Shown piece by piece: positions 36,260 to 47,534 of a stretch of DNA of 64,000 bases. Source of the stretch: Ramazzottius varieornatus (taxonomy: Eukaryota > Tardigrada > Eutardigrada > Parachela > Ramazzottiidae); NCBI GenBank assembly GCA_001949185.1, contig BDGG01000002.1, positions 6,290,772 through 6,354,771 on the forward strand, given 5' to 3'. The translations under genes and the position numbers were made by a program. Position 1 is the first letter of the stretch; every line of letters starts with the position of its first letter. A model generated the notes under the pieces. It searched no databases. It was not told where the DNA came from and saw nothing but the letters and a program-made list of their open reading frames with translations.

Positions 36260-39200
36260 CTATAGCTTGGCTTCCTCCGTGTCCGATTCCACTCCGACTA
36301 CATCGTCCTCTAGGCCCATTTCCCATCTCTCCAGAATAAGTCTGTCCTCGTAAGTAAGGTTGTCCGTTACTTCACGGCTCACCTCGAACCCTTCAGCGAT
36401 GCCTTCATCGTCGTCTTCAACGATCTTCCGTATATCCATTTCGATTTTCTTTTGCAACTCCAAAGACCTCACACTCTGCGTACTTCTTGTAAAACCAAGC
36501 GATCGTGATTCAGCAAGCCTGGACACAGGTGTCATGCCACCTTCACCATGAACGCTTCCGCTTCGATTTGGTCCTTTATTATATGGTACTCCGCGGAAGC
36601 GTACAACGGTTGGACGTTCCACCGGAACCGACAATCTATCCGCTTCAATTTGTTCAGGGCGTATGAGCCTCTTCGACTTCCATTTCTGCGTTCCCCTGAT
36701 TTGATACTCAAGCCTGACCGGTTTCTTTACTTCTACTGCAGCAGCAATCGAAGCCATCTTTTGTTTTTCCTTTGGTGTGACGATTTCTGGTGCGTTCGCC
36801 GCCTCTGAGGCTTTCCGCTTAGCTTCACGTGCAGCTGTCATGTCTTCCAAGATGACCCTCTTGTCTTCTTTGGCCGATGAACCGGTGAAGAATGCCGTGT
36901 TAAAATGCGACCGCCTGTCCTCAGAAATATCGAACCCAGTTGACTTTTCACTGTAGAACTCGTTCAGAGAATTCCACGATGTCACGCCAGGGTTTTCTCT
37001 GAAACCTGCGCCGGCAATGTCGGCGACCTCGCTATTCGGGTTCTCAAACACAACGGGGCATCCATCTTCTTTCTGTTGTCTCTTGCGCTGAAGCTGGTTT
37101 TGTACGATAATAATCTGTCGTGGAATGGCGTGATGGATTGGGTGTTCCTTGTACGCTCGTGCTTTCGCCGTTTCCACCGGAAGTAACTGGCCAGGTTGGA
37201 ACATTAGATCCACTATGTATACTTCAGAAGTGTCATTCCTCCCGACTCGAGCTTCATTCCATGCTTGGTCGTGGCTGCCACGATGCAGCGAAACAGGAAG
37301 ATGCAAACGGTCCGCGAGAACCTACAAAGATACTGTTATGAAAAGTAAATACTCATGATAACTTTAATTTACCACATATTTTACCTTGAACAGAAAAGCA
37401 CGATGAAAAAACGTCCCAACTTTGACTTCTCCAAGAAGAACCCAGCATCTTCCACGCTCCTCACATAACGATGACAGGTGCTGCCGCCACTGCAGTTTCT
37501 CCAAACTTTGCTGTGTTACCGTTCCACCCATTTCACCCGATACCATACTAGCAAGCAGACCGATCTTTTTCTCGACAGAGATCATGCCTTTTGTCTGTTG
37601 AAGTACCTGCTGGACCAACTTGCGTAACTGCGGGTCTTCGGGTATGACTGGTTTACACATGAGATCAACATCCGCTCTGTTTGCTTGACTATCCACTTGC
37701 GCCAGCTGGCATTCTTGTCGCTCGTCTTTTGTAATCTCCAGCTTCTCGGGAGACTTTTTCCGAGTCCTCGAGCTCCGTTTCCGGCTGACACTTCTTCGCG
37801 TCTGTCCAGTCGCGCCCCGATTCGCTACCCTGTCTGCTTCGTCAGACTTTCGATTACCGTTGTCCAAAGGTTCAGACCGGTACTCAACCGCTTTCACCTC
37901 TTGACTTGACTGTCCGGCATTCAATGGAGAAGCTGAGAACCTCTTACGAGGAAGTGAGACGATTATCACCGGACAATCCGTCGAATTTCCTCGTCGCATC
38001 AAGGCTTTCAGGCTCCAGCACTGGTTGCTGCCATGAATGCGCTCGGCACAGTAGAATCCATGTTGTATGCGTTCGTCAGGATCGAGCTGGTCCAATAAAG
38101 CGTATTTGAAAGCTAGATGAATGGATGCCAGCCGGTGAAGAGCTAGGTTTGCGTAGTTGCTGGTCAGAGGGTTTGGTGAAGTTTTCGCCTGGAGGATTTC
38201 CTTGACGCAGCCGGTACTGGCCAAACTGACAATCAGCGTACGTTGTACTGCCAGCACAGAAATCGCCCAGCAAACATGGCGAAAGAGGTTGTCAGTCGCT
38301 GGCGACTTCAACAGATCTCCGATCGCGGAAAACCCGCCGTTTTTCAGGAAGGCTTCTCGATCTTGGTCAGACCGTATAAGTATTCCTGCGCAAAGTATGG
38401 CCTAAAAGACAACCAGTTAACCAAAACCATTACTGAGGTGAGATGAACCTAACCTTTATCTTGATCGATTCATCCGGATGCGCCAGTAGCTCAGGAATTT
38501 GCCTGATCATGAATTTTGCCAGGGGTTCCTTGAGGGCGTCAGTCTCAGACAGATTAATCACACAGGCTAAAGCATTGTCAATCAGGCCGCAAACAGGGAA
38601 TAGTTTCACGTCTGTCAAGGTATCTTGCAGCTGCTTGAAGAAACCTTCCTTCACGAACCTCTCCGCGAGGTCAGCCTCATAGAGCATCAAGGTCCCAGCA
38701 GCGAAGTAGGCTTGCTCGCGAACGCCCGGATCACAGATCGTCAGGTGTTTGCTTATTGCCGGTACAATATCCAGCTTCCGGAAGTTCCTTCTGCAGTTCA
38801 AGGTCTTTGACAGGTTCCCGACAGCTTCCAACGCAGCCGCTTGGACAATATAAGAGGGTAAAGTCAGAAGCTGAAGTATCTTCTTTTCCACATTTACACT
38901 GTTCATGATCAAGCGTTGATCGGAATAATTAACCGCTCGGCTAATGCATCGCGCCGCGAAAGCTTGGAAGTCTGTTTGTCCCTGATAGGTTTTGCTCAAC
39001 GCTTGATCCAGTAGAAATTCGTATATTTTTTTCTTTGAGAGTTCATGTGCGATGACAGGGACGCCCAACAGATTCGCCAAGACTTCCAGCGTGCTAGCAT
39101 GAAGGTACTTCAGTTCTTCCGTGTTTAGTAGCGTCATGATAGTTGACATTCCGTCTGCTTCATGGAAACGATCGATAACACCTTCAGTCGGCGAGGAAAG

Positions 39201-40239
39201 CAGTTCTCTCATCAAGCATAAAGCATAGTACTGCGTACTGGGGAACTCGGACAAACAAAGCTCGCATGCTGCCTCCAAGCCGCCTTGCAAAGCCAGGTAC
39301 TTGCGGATCTCTGGACCGGCGCACAGGTTACACAAGGCTTCGATGGTGTTCTGAACTACGTCAGGATCCTGGTTGTCGAAGAGCACGAGGTCCAGCAGTT
39401 TCTCGAGTAATCCACCTCGAATAACGTTACTGGACGGTGGACAGAGCTTTGAGAGGTTCTTTAGCGCCAGAATGATCCAGTCCATTACGAAAGCCTCCGT
39501 TTCCTTCTGAAGAGGACGCTTCGTTAATACATGAGTACGCCGATACGCTTCAGTGAGAAAGTGGACACAGGCGTACGGTACGTACCTGTATGAGGTCCGC
39601 CAAGACACAGAGCCAGTTCTTGTCTTCCATGATCTCGACTGTCTCCTCGAACTCGGTCAAAGACCCAAACAGCACCACAGCTCTTCGACGAATACTGTTG
39701 TGACTCGAGCAGGTAAGCTCCAGAACTCGGTTCAAGAAGCCCGGGTAGCGCACCAAAGTGGCCCTGATGTAAGAGTCGCCTTCTTCCGGGTCGGTATTCC
39801 TCTGCTTCTTCTTTACCAGACCTGTTGGATCTGTCTCGGTTTCTTCCTCGATGTCGTTGCTGTACTGGCCCAGCCTGTCTTCGGTAAAGGCTATGAGAGA
39901 CTCCAGACATTGAAGAATGACGTCGAACTCGGCCGAGTTGAGGAGAATAGCCGCGTCAATCGGATCAGCCAGTTTGTATGCCACGGCGAAATCACTGACA
40001 CCTGCCACTTCATCGTCAGCAATGTTGCCGGTTACGGGTACTGTTTGTTCAGCGTACCGTTGATCAGCCCGAGGAAATTTGAACTCGCCTAATTCTTCAT
40101 CAAATCGTTTCTCCTCCAGCACGAAGGTATTCCGGAAGACCTCGTTTCGAGCTTTGCAGATGTCTTTGAAAGGTACCAGGACAAGTGGGTTGATCGGTCC
40201 ATTTTCCCAGCCATCTTCCTCGTCGCTGCCAGACCCCAT
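36260..40239 (-). CDS. ARMC3: ARMC3-type armadillo-repeat ciliary/sperm protein, 1261 residues
   Basis: Four exons (40239-39586, 39506-38454, 38401-37385, 37321-36260) sum to 3786 nt in frame. An acidic N terminus (MGSGSDEEDGWENGP) leads to armadillo repeats from about residue 80 to 600, with typical helices such as NTIEALCNLCAGPEIRKY and AAALEAVGNLSKTL. A charged linker follows. The C-terminal EDR1/transglutaminase-like domain (about 850-960) has FHRAFLFKVLADRLHLPVSL, AWNEA and VYIVDLMFQPGQLL, the arrangement specific to ARMC3. About 290 extra residues follow that domain, more than in human ARMC3 (872 residues). ARMC3 is known from cilia and sperm. Intron 1 was placed by frame and a TATTAAC branch-point-like sequence before cctcttcag. 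An upstream ATG at 40340 is not used in this model. Tail-to-tail with the Crypton-derived gene, 244 bp apart. Confidence 0.9.
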
Positions 40240-40872
40240 GAAATACTCCTATAGGGTAAAACAAGAGACAAGTTGACCTCGACCACCTTCTCAATACACA
40301 CTCGAACAAGCAAGAGAAACAGAGCAGCGGAGGTCGCCATGGTCGGTTCGCCAGCTCAAAAGTGCTGGAGGTGGGCAGTTTCAGGTTCCGGCGTCGCGGG
40401 ATGGGCAGCCAAGCAACGCTGATTGATTGTCAACTATGAACCAACGCCCTGGCACCACTTGGGTCACTGCTCTCGCGAGTAGCTGGGACGGGTAATTTAG
40501 CCAGAGCGCTTTACTATAGAATTAGGAATAAAACGGAACTCGTAGGACCAATATTCGCTGGTCCACTCGAACAAGAAGAACAGAAGTGGCAATCTGTCAT
40601 CCACAAACGGTAGGCTATAACCGATGAAAAGTGAAATATCCAACAAGCCTGCTTGTAAACAGTAACAACTTTACAGCTATCCCCTCTCAACCTGAAATCC
40701 GCATTAGGTCGCTCAGAATCTCCAGACTCGGTAACGAGAACTAGTATCAACCGTCGAATTTATGAAAAAACAACGGTACTCTATGCGTAGCAAGAAAAGT
40801 AACAAAGAGTACTAAGATAACTCGAGGGAATATCTGGCATCGATGAGATGGCAAGCACCACATGTCTTGGTC
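40240..40872. other. ARMC3 upstream region and hnRNP 3' flank
   Basis: About 630 bp holding the ARMC3 5' flank and the hnRNP 3' UTR (both genes on the minus strand). No further gene is seen. It contains the X-box candidate listed separately. Confidence 0.5.
40405..40417 (-). promoter_or_regulatory. candidate RFX X-box upstream of ARMC3
   Basis: GCAGCC-A-AGCAAC fits the X-box layout GTNRCC(N0-3)RGYAAC with one mismatch in the left half. It lies about 170 bp upstream of the ARMC3 start codon. RFX factors drive many ciliary genes in animals, so the position fits the gene's role, but one short motif is weak evidence. Confidence 0.3.
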
Positions 40873-43055
40873 TTAACGTCGGTAAGGATGGTAGCCACGG
40901 TTGACGGATCCTCCACGTGCGCCCATGGCACCTCCAAAGCCACTTTTCTGTCCAAAGGCCGATCCTCGTGGTGAAGTACTGTCCCCTGCGCTGCTGGAAC
41001 CGCGTAGACCTCCGCGCCCCATACCTCCTCGCATTCCACTTCCTAAAATTGCAGAAGATATTCAGTGATGCTATTACGAAGTGAGGTGCGGTCGATGGAA
41101 CTTACCATCGCCATATCCTGAATACCCAGCTGCAGCGGCGGCGGCTGCGAACCCCGTGGTATCATACCCAGCACCGCCAAACCCGCTCATGTCGTAACCG
41201 GCAGCATAATAAGCGGCCATGGTTGGGTCAGCAAAGTAGGAGCTGGGGTCGTAACCGTAGTACGAGCTAGGGTCGAAGCCCCCAAAGCCACCATACATGG
41301 CTGCTGCAGCCATATAGTCGTAGCCTGGGAAACCTGCGCCTCCACCACCGAAGTCTCCCCATCCGGAGTTACGGTCGCCACCCATCATGTTCTGCTGCTG
41401 AGCGGCCTTTTGCGCTGGAGGAATGGCTTTTCTGACATCGCACTGCCAAAAAAAGAGAAAGATTACAATACCAGCGGACAAACGACGTAAACTGGACGAA
41501 GTTTTGCGGCTTACCATTCTTCCGCCAATTTCTTGTTTGGGAGTTCGTACAACGTCGTTCACGACTTTCTCGTCCGCGAACTCGACAAAAGCGAAGTTCT
41601 TCTTCGAGTTATTCCGCATTCTGTCGCGAGGCCATTCCAGTTTGATAACAGGACCGAACTTCTCAAAGTACGCTTTCAAGTCATCGTCTTCCATCTGACC
41701 ATCCAAGCCGCCCACAAAGACCTTCATAATGCCGTCGCCAGCACCATCTTGCTGACGAGGCTCAGCAGCCTTAGGATCTACCCTACGACCTTTGATGGTG
41801 TGAGAGTTAACTTCGTGGACCTATCAAATGAAAAAATAAAACACATCTAGAAAGAATTCGATAACTGAAATAGAGCTCGTATTTTCTGGTTGCCTTTTTG
41901 ATAGCAGCAGAATTTGAGAATGTGACGAAACCAAAGCAGCGAGATCTTCCAGTCATCGGATCCCGTTTTACCACTATAAAATTCAAAACACAAAATGTGA
42001 CCCAAAGTTCCCTTTTTAGCGTACAAAAGCCAGGAAGTCAAACCTGCGTGCATCACTGGGCCGTACTCGCCAAAGTGTGACTTCAAGTCCTCTTCGTCAG
42101 TGTCTAGCGACAAACCTCCAACAAACATTTTCCTGAATAATCAAAGAGTATGTTACTATTTCGTCATCTGTTCCGAAGACAACCCGTAAAAGCTCTGAAA
42201 CAGAAACCATAATGTCAGAGGCTACTGCTACACAGTGGATGAGGTCATGAGGGTAAGAAAGCAGCATAGGGTCGAAAGACATGTTTCTGAAAGAGCTGGC
42301 AACGAGTCCAGACTATCCTCCACGAAGAGAACCAGCCTCTATTGCTACATGAAGCTACTGCTAGATCATGGCCAACGAGGAAAGTGAGTGGGAACAGTGG
42401 AACATCGGACGTATAGAATCTATAGCTATAGAGCTCTATAGTCTATACAAAGTCTACCCATGCAAGATGGGATTTTGTTCCACGCATCCAGCATCGGGAT
42501 CGATCCAGCTGTGGGATCAGCCGTTGTTTTTGGCTAATCACATCCATTTTTCGCCGTTTGTGACGAGTCGTCATCTTTTCAACCTGTGTATTTTGATGGT
42601 TAAACACTCACACCAGTTTGTGGGATAGTTTCGTAATACCAGAGGGGATACAAAATCATCAATCAACCATACCACCAATCCATCTATCGAAGTCTCGAAT
42701 TTTTGGCTAGAATCACTCAACGGTAGCTAAACTCCTCTCTGGGCCTGAGTAACGATACTGGAAGTTCTGCATCAAGCGCCAAGCATTCTCGATACTTCAG
42801 TAAATAGGAAAAGGCACAAAAGGCGCAGAACACCCAAACGGAAGTGAAACTTCTCCCTGACTACCATTGTCCTGCATCGTGACTGACGAAAAAATAACTT
42901 GGAGAACAGCGAAGCATCATACCGCCAAACAGAATCACTCCTGAACCCTAATAGTCCTCGTGAAGCCCTAATAGTCCTCGTGAAACTTACCGTTTGTCAA
43001 TGGGCTCCAAATTTGCAGAATCGTCGAACGTCTCGCCACCGTTTGAAGCCGCCAT
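40873..43055 (-). CDS. hnRNP A/B-D-type RNA-binding protein with two RRMs and a Gly/Tyr-rich tail, 348 residues
   Basis: Six exons (43055-42991, 42132-42044, 41973-41894, 41820-41515, 41442-41106, 41042-40873) sum to 1047 nt in frame. RRM1 starts at about residue 24 with RNP2 MFVGGL and has RNP1 RCFGFVTF. RRM2 starts at about residue 111 with RNP2 VFVGGL and RNP1 KNFAFVEF. The linker has the VDPKAA pattern of hnRNP D/AB and DAZAP1-like proteins. The tail is low-complexity Gly/Tyr/Ala/Asp-rich and ends GGSVNRGYHPYRR, typical of hnRNPs. It binds single-stranded RNA (splicing, mRNA stability). The third exon ends at AAAAAG|gcaacc, a GC-AG intron that is needed to keep frame. Head-to-head with PPIH. 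Confidence 0.9.
42133..42990 (-). other. intron 1 of the hnRNP gene
   Basis: About 860 bp with no supported exon. It contains a 16-bp perfect palindrome at 42426-42441 (CTATAGAGCTCTATAG) and an 18-bp direct duplication (CCTAATAGTCCTCGTGAA at about 42947 and 42967) right next to the exon 1 donor. Confidence 0.4.
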
Positions 43056-43723
43056 CTTTGAATTCTTGGTCTGGAATCAACCTGGATATCCCGAATAGCT
43101 AGACGTTTCTGCAAGAAAGGCCCATCAGCTATTTCCCAGAGCATGGCATGTTACTTGGATGACGTCCTGCTTACCTCGAGGTCCCACGATGCAGATCAGA
43201 GCTCAGTAATCAGAGAGAAATCCAGAACGAAAACTAAGCCAGAAAATTTTCATGACAACAAAAAAGTTTTTTCGTACGTTGATGCATTGCGTCAACGTCA
43301 ACTGTAGACGCTACGAAGCGTATGGAAGGGCCGACGGCATCCGTTTCATTCTGCTCCCCGGGAATGAAACGGATGCCGTCCAGCCCATGGCCTCGCTGGG
43401 CCACGCTGGCGGCTGGCAGCTCCGGTGGCCAATGCTCCACAGCGTCCACTGGCGGCCCTAACTTGAGATTTCCAGCGGAGCGAAGTGCCCGTAATCAACG
43501 GAGCGTCCGCCATCCATTTCAGGTCTCATTTTTCGCAATCCTTTGATCAAAACTAAAGTCTTCGCTAAGTTTGCTTCTTCATTCCCCTGGAGTTCTTAGT
43601 TCCGTGACTTTCTGGACGTCGTTTGGAGTCGGATTTATTATACCCATTGCCTTCAACTACAGCATCGTCTGATCGGGATTGTCGGAGTGGCTGGCGGTGA
43701 GCTGACAGGAAATCGTGTTGAGG
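43056..43723. promoter_or_regulatory. shared upstream region of hnRNP and PPIH
   Basis: The two genes diverge from this 668-bp region, so it must hold both promoters. It contains the perfect hairpin at 43333-43380 and further GC-rich inverted pieces (43381-43460). No other gene is seen. Confidence 0.45.
43333..43380. repeat. perfect 19-bp inverted repeat with 10-base loop
   Basis: The arm GACGGCATCCGTTTCATTC (43333-43351) is exactly repeated in inverse at 43362-43380, with TGCTCCCCGG between them. Weaker pairing continues outward (GGGCC against AGCCC). This would form a very stable stem in DNA or RNA. The function is unknown. Confidence 0.9.
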
Positions 43724-44996
43724 ATGACATATCAGCAGCTCTCACAGCAGCTTCGGCATCCCGATAATCCTATTGTCTTCTTCGATATCCAAATAGCTAA
43801 CTCGGTGTGTTTCTCGTCGTTGAAATGGAAGCGACGTGGCTGCTAACATAAATGTTTTGCTCTCTCTTTGCAGGACGCTGGACGGATAAAAATGGAGTTA
43901 TTCGCTGATATCGTGCCCAGGACGGCGGAGAATTTCAGGTAGGCGCAGACAGAGCTGTGTTCTTGTATTCCGAATGAATGGCTCTACCACCCTGGCTCGA
44001 TCTACGATAATGGTTTTACGTTTTGTTTGGCAGGCAATTTTGTACGGGTGAATATCGCAGAGATGGCGTTCCGTTGGGCTACAAGAACTGCATGTTCCAC
44101 CGGTAAGTTTTCGTGAAGCTATGGTGGAGGAACTTGTTCGCTGGTTGCCTTCTTGGGTCTTCCAGCACTTTCCGAGATAACGCTTTCTGTATCTTACGTA
44201 CGTGTACCAGGAAAAACTCCTCTGCTACTTTGATGTTTATCTTTTTAGTGTTATCAAAGACTTCATGGTACAAGGCGGGGATTTCGTTAGCGTAAGTTTT
44301 CTCGGACCAGAAACTGGAATCAAAATAGTGTTGGTTTCCCCTGGTGGTCGACATGTCCATTTGCGTAAGCGTCAGATCGATATAATACAATTGAGAGTTT
44401 CAGGGAGACGGCACGGGCGTTGCCACCATATACGGAGGGGAGGGAGAAACCTTTGCCGACGAGAATTTCTTTCTGAAACACGACACTCCTGGACTTTTAT
44501 CCTCGGTAAGCTGCATGTTTGGGTGAACTGGAATGCCGGATTGACGATAGACCCGCGCCCGAACTCCTAACATTGTTGAAATTCCGTTTGATTTTTCTGT
44601 TTTTGGTTCGTAATCGAGCCAGAGGATGGTCTCGACTCTCGGGTACTCGCATGGCCGATTATTGACTTCTGTTTTGGTCCGTTAGGCTAACGCAGGACCA
44701 AACACTAATGGATGCCAGTTCTTCATCACATGCAACAAGTGTGATTACCTTGACGGAAAACATGTGGTTTTTGGCAGAATCCTGGACGGCATGTTGGTCA
44801 TGCGAAAGATAGAAAACACTCCTACTGGACCCAATAACAGACCAAAACGTAAGTGCAAATGTACAGTGAGTGTTTCATTGGAAATACCCATGTTGGACCG
44901 GATCGCTGGTGAGCCTAAGTTCCGAAGATCTTCTGATCCTTGACTTGTCCCTTCTTTTCAGTCCCCATCATGATTACGCAATGCGGACAGATGTGA
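43724..44996 (+). CDS. PPIH: PPIH, spliceosomal cyclophilin (peptidyl-prolyl isomerase H), 185 residues
   Basis: Seven exons (43724-43804, 43874-43938, 44034-44102, 44249-44291, 44404-44505, 44686-44848, 44962-44996) sum to 558 nt in frame. The cyclophilin fold is complete: [38 protein letters not shown], a GDGTG turn, and the active-site region [15 protein letters not shown]. The ending, [23 protein letters not shown] then QCGQM, follows PPIH. PPIH associates with U4/U6-U5 tri-snRNP and catalyses proline cis-trans isomerisation. The catalytic Arg of FHRV and the Phe/Gln of GCQFF are present. Confidence 0.95.
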
Positions 44997-47534
44997 GGTT
45001 CGCGATCCAAGCATGGACGGAAGAGGAAGCTTGTCGCATGCGCCGAAGGCTTTCTCTGGATCTCTGACGGACTTTCTTTTAGCTTCCTTCCCCCGTCATC
45101 TGAGGCTCACACTGATGTAAGACGAATTTTTGTTGTTGTTTACTGGTCCCCGAGTATTTGAATTTTGCGAGCACGACGTACTGTAGTTTCGGAAACTTTG
45201 CAGCCTGTTTTTATTGCACCTGGGTTGATTCTGACAACAGTGTTGAGCGAACGTCTCAAGAGGTCCGTAGAGAATTTTTGTTTTATTGCACCGTTAAAGC
45301 AAAAAGTCGTAATCACCAGTTTATGCCTTCGGTGTCTCCATGAAGTAGTGATTAACGATTTGCGTAATAGTCAACTGTGCATACCTGGGCATGCTGCAAA
45401 GTCAATGTTGGATGCTTTTTTGTTGTGGCACTTTTTCTTCACCCACTCAACTCATTCAAAATAGCCACTGAGACACCATAAAACATGTTTGTCGTAACCT
45501 ACTTCCAAGTACGCAGTTGAAGATCTCTCAAAGTTGTACCGGCTGACGGTTACAGACGTTTTGTGAGAATGAAAGCGACTTCTTCATCTGTACGTCGTAC
45601 CTGTGCAGTGTATGGTCATGACTCGTGAATTTTAATCTCTTGGTGAATTAAACTCACTTGACGAGTATTTCTTTCGTAACTGCGGTAAAGCTCCGAGAAC
45701 GGCCATTAATAATTTGTTTTCATAAAGACTTTTGGAGAACGAGTGATTGGTAATTTTGTACTGACGCTTGTAGAAGTGGAGAAGGCTTGAAGTGACCGGT
45801 GTTATTAAGTCTCTATATGGTCGAAAAGCGATGCTTGCCTCGCAGCGTGATATAATTGATGAGGAGATAAGAAGATGGAAGATTGAAAAGCGATCTTGAA
45901 CGGAACCGTTTGAGCTAAGTTGGTGCTCTTTTTTGCTTCTAATCCATTTCATGTGACAGATGCCACCCAACGACAACTACAAGCTTTGATCACTTCATTG
46001 TTTCGTCGGCTTGCATGAAGTTTTCCCTGCGCCGACACACCCATCCGCCGCTATCAGAAAATTACGGTCATCATATCGGGTTATCTTGTCTGTACAGTTA
46101 TCGTTTTTCCATCTTTCCGCCGACTTTATAGTAAACCGCTTGCCGACATCTTACATTACGCAGTGGTGGTACTTCCATGCGTTTCATCGCGAACGACAAG
46201 CCTTGAGCTATCCAAGAACCTGCCCTGAGAACGGGATGATCGAACTGGCGTTCTTTGTTTGTGGAATTCCTCGATAAGCGGATTTGCAGACGAATTGAAG
46301 CTTACATCAGCTTAAAGGAATCCATTTCCTCCCGAAGGACCTACTAAGGCTGACGGAATTCGCCGTGCAACGCAAGCGCGACTGCAAAGGTAAGCGCGAC
46401 TGCAGTTTCAGGAAACTCAAGTTCGTACGTCTTCAAGCTATGGCTCTCCGAGTTCTCTGATTACAAGCAGCAATATTTATCTTGATTAGCCCATGGTGCT
46501 GTCGGGGGGTATGTCTTTTACCAAGGCTTCTCGATTTGTCGAACAAGTCATGCCTGATGTTTTTGCTATTTATAATTTGAAAGTGCTTCGATCTTTGGGC
46601 TGTTTAGCATAATTACGCTGGCGACAGCAGGAGTTCCGTCCCTGAGGTTCTTGACTGATGTTCCGCGTTCCTGATCCTGCGGCAAGGGCAATACTGTCGA
46701 CGTAACTGCAACTCCTCAAGGACGGGATTTGGAAGCCGGAACACGGCGGTTTTTCAGGAAAATCAGGCCACAGCCATCTGAGATCAACCGCGAGTTAACT
46801 TCTGCAAAAACATCTGCAAAAATCGGTGACTTTCTTCTGGAGCTCTTCGTACCCTAGCAGTCTCTCGGCTTTAGATAGTAGCGTGATTACCGCTAGTGGT
46901 TCATTATTAGTCTTCATGTTTGCCGCTTTACGGACAGCCGCGAAAAGTGGAAACTGACGAACCGTTTGACTTCCGGTTGTATTGTACGGGTTAAGCGCCT
47001 TCTGCGGTGACGCATACGACGCTGCGACGCACTAAGTTATACGACAGTTCCCGTCAGACGACGATGTGCTTTTTCGTAAATCTTGAAGGATGTCCACTTT
47101 GCTGTAACGCTATATTTTGAAGAAAGATCTGAAGAATCAATCAAACTAACCGATGCGCTTGCGTATGAACTCAGACTGTACTGTACGCAGAATGAACGGA
47201 CGAGACACAACTGTTTTTTTGTCGGGCGTCGAATGTCGAGCAAAGATTTGCTCTCATTCTTCTCTGTGTCTTTGCAAGCTCCATTTGCTACTGTATTGCT
47301 CTCTATCTTTGATCTCTCACTTTGCCAGCAGGATGAAGGTGAAAGTGGTGTTTTGAAGGGTGAGAATCTGGAAGCGGTGCCGTAACGTTAACCAGTTCGA
47401 ATTAGCATTCTATTCTAATATCTTAGGCAGCGAATGCCAGCGATGATCGCAAATCAGTCAGCAATTATCAGGGTCATGAAAACGCCTTTGGCGAAGAGAA
47501 ATTAACGATGGAATATTCTTCTTTTAGGATTTAA
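44997..47534. other. intergenic, no gene seen
   Basis: 2.5 kb between PPIH and the Ser-rich protein gene. Short open frames on both strands lack domains and splice partners. A small duplication (AAGCGCGACTGCA twice) is at about 46373-46405. Confidence 0.45.

Noticed and set aside
40240-40340. Upstream ATG that would add MATSAALFLLLVRVCIEK to ARMC3
   Set aside because: Joining it needs an intron of about 38 bp, shorter than any other in the window. Read through without splicing, its frame differs from the ARMC3 frame.
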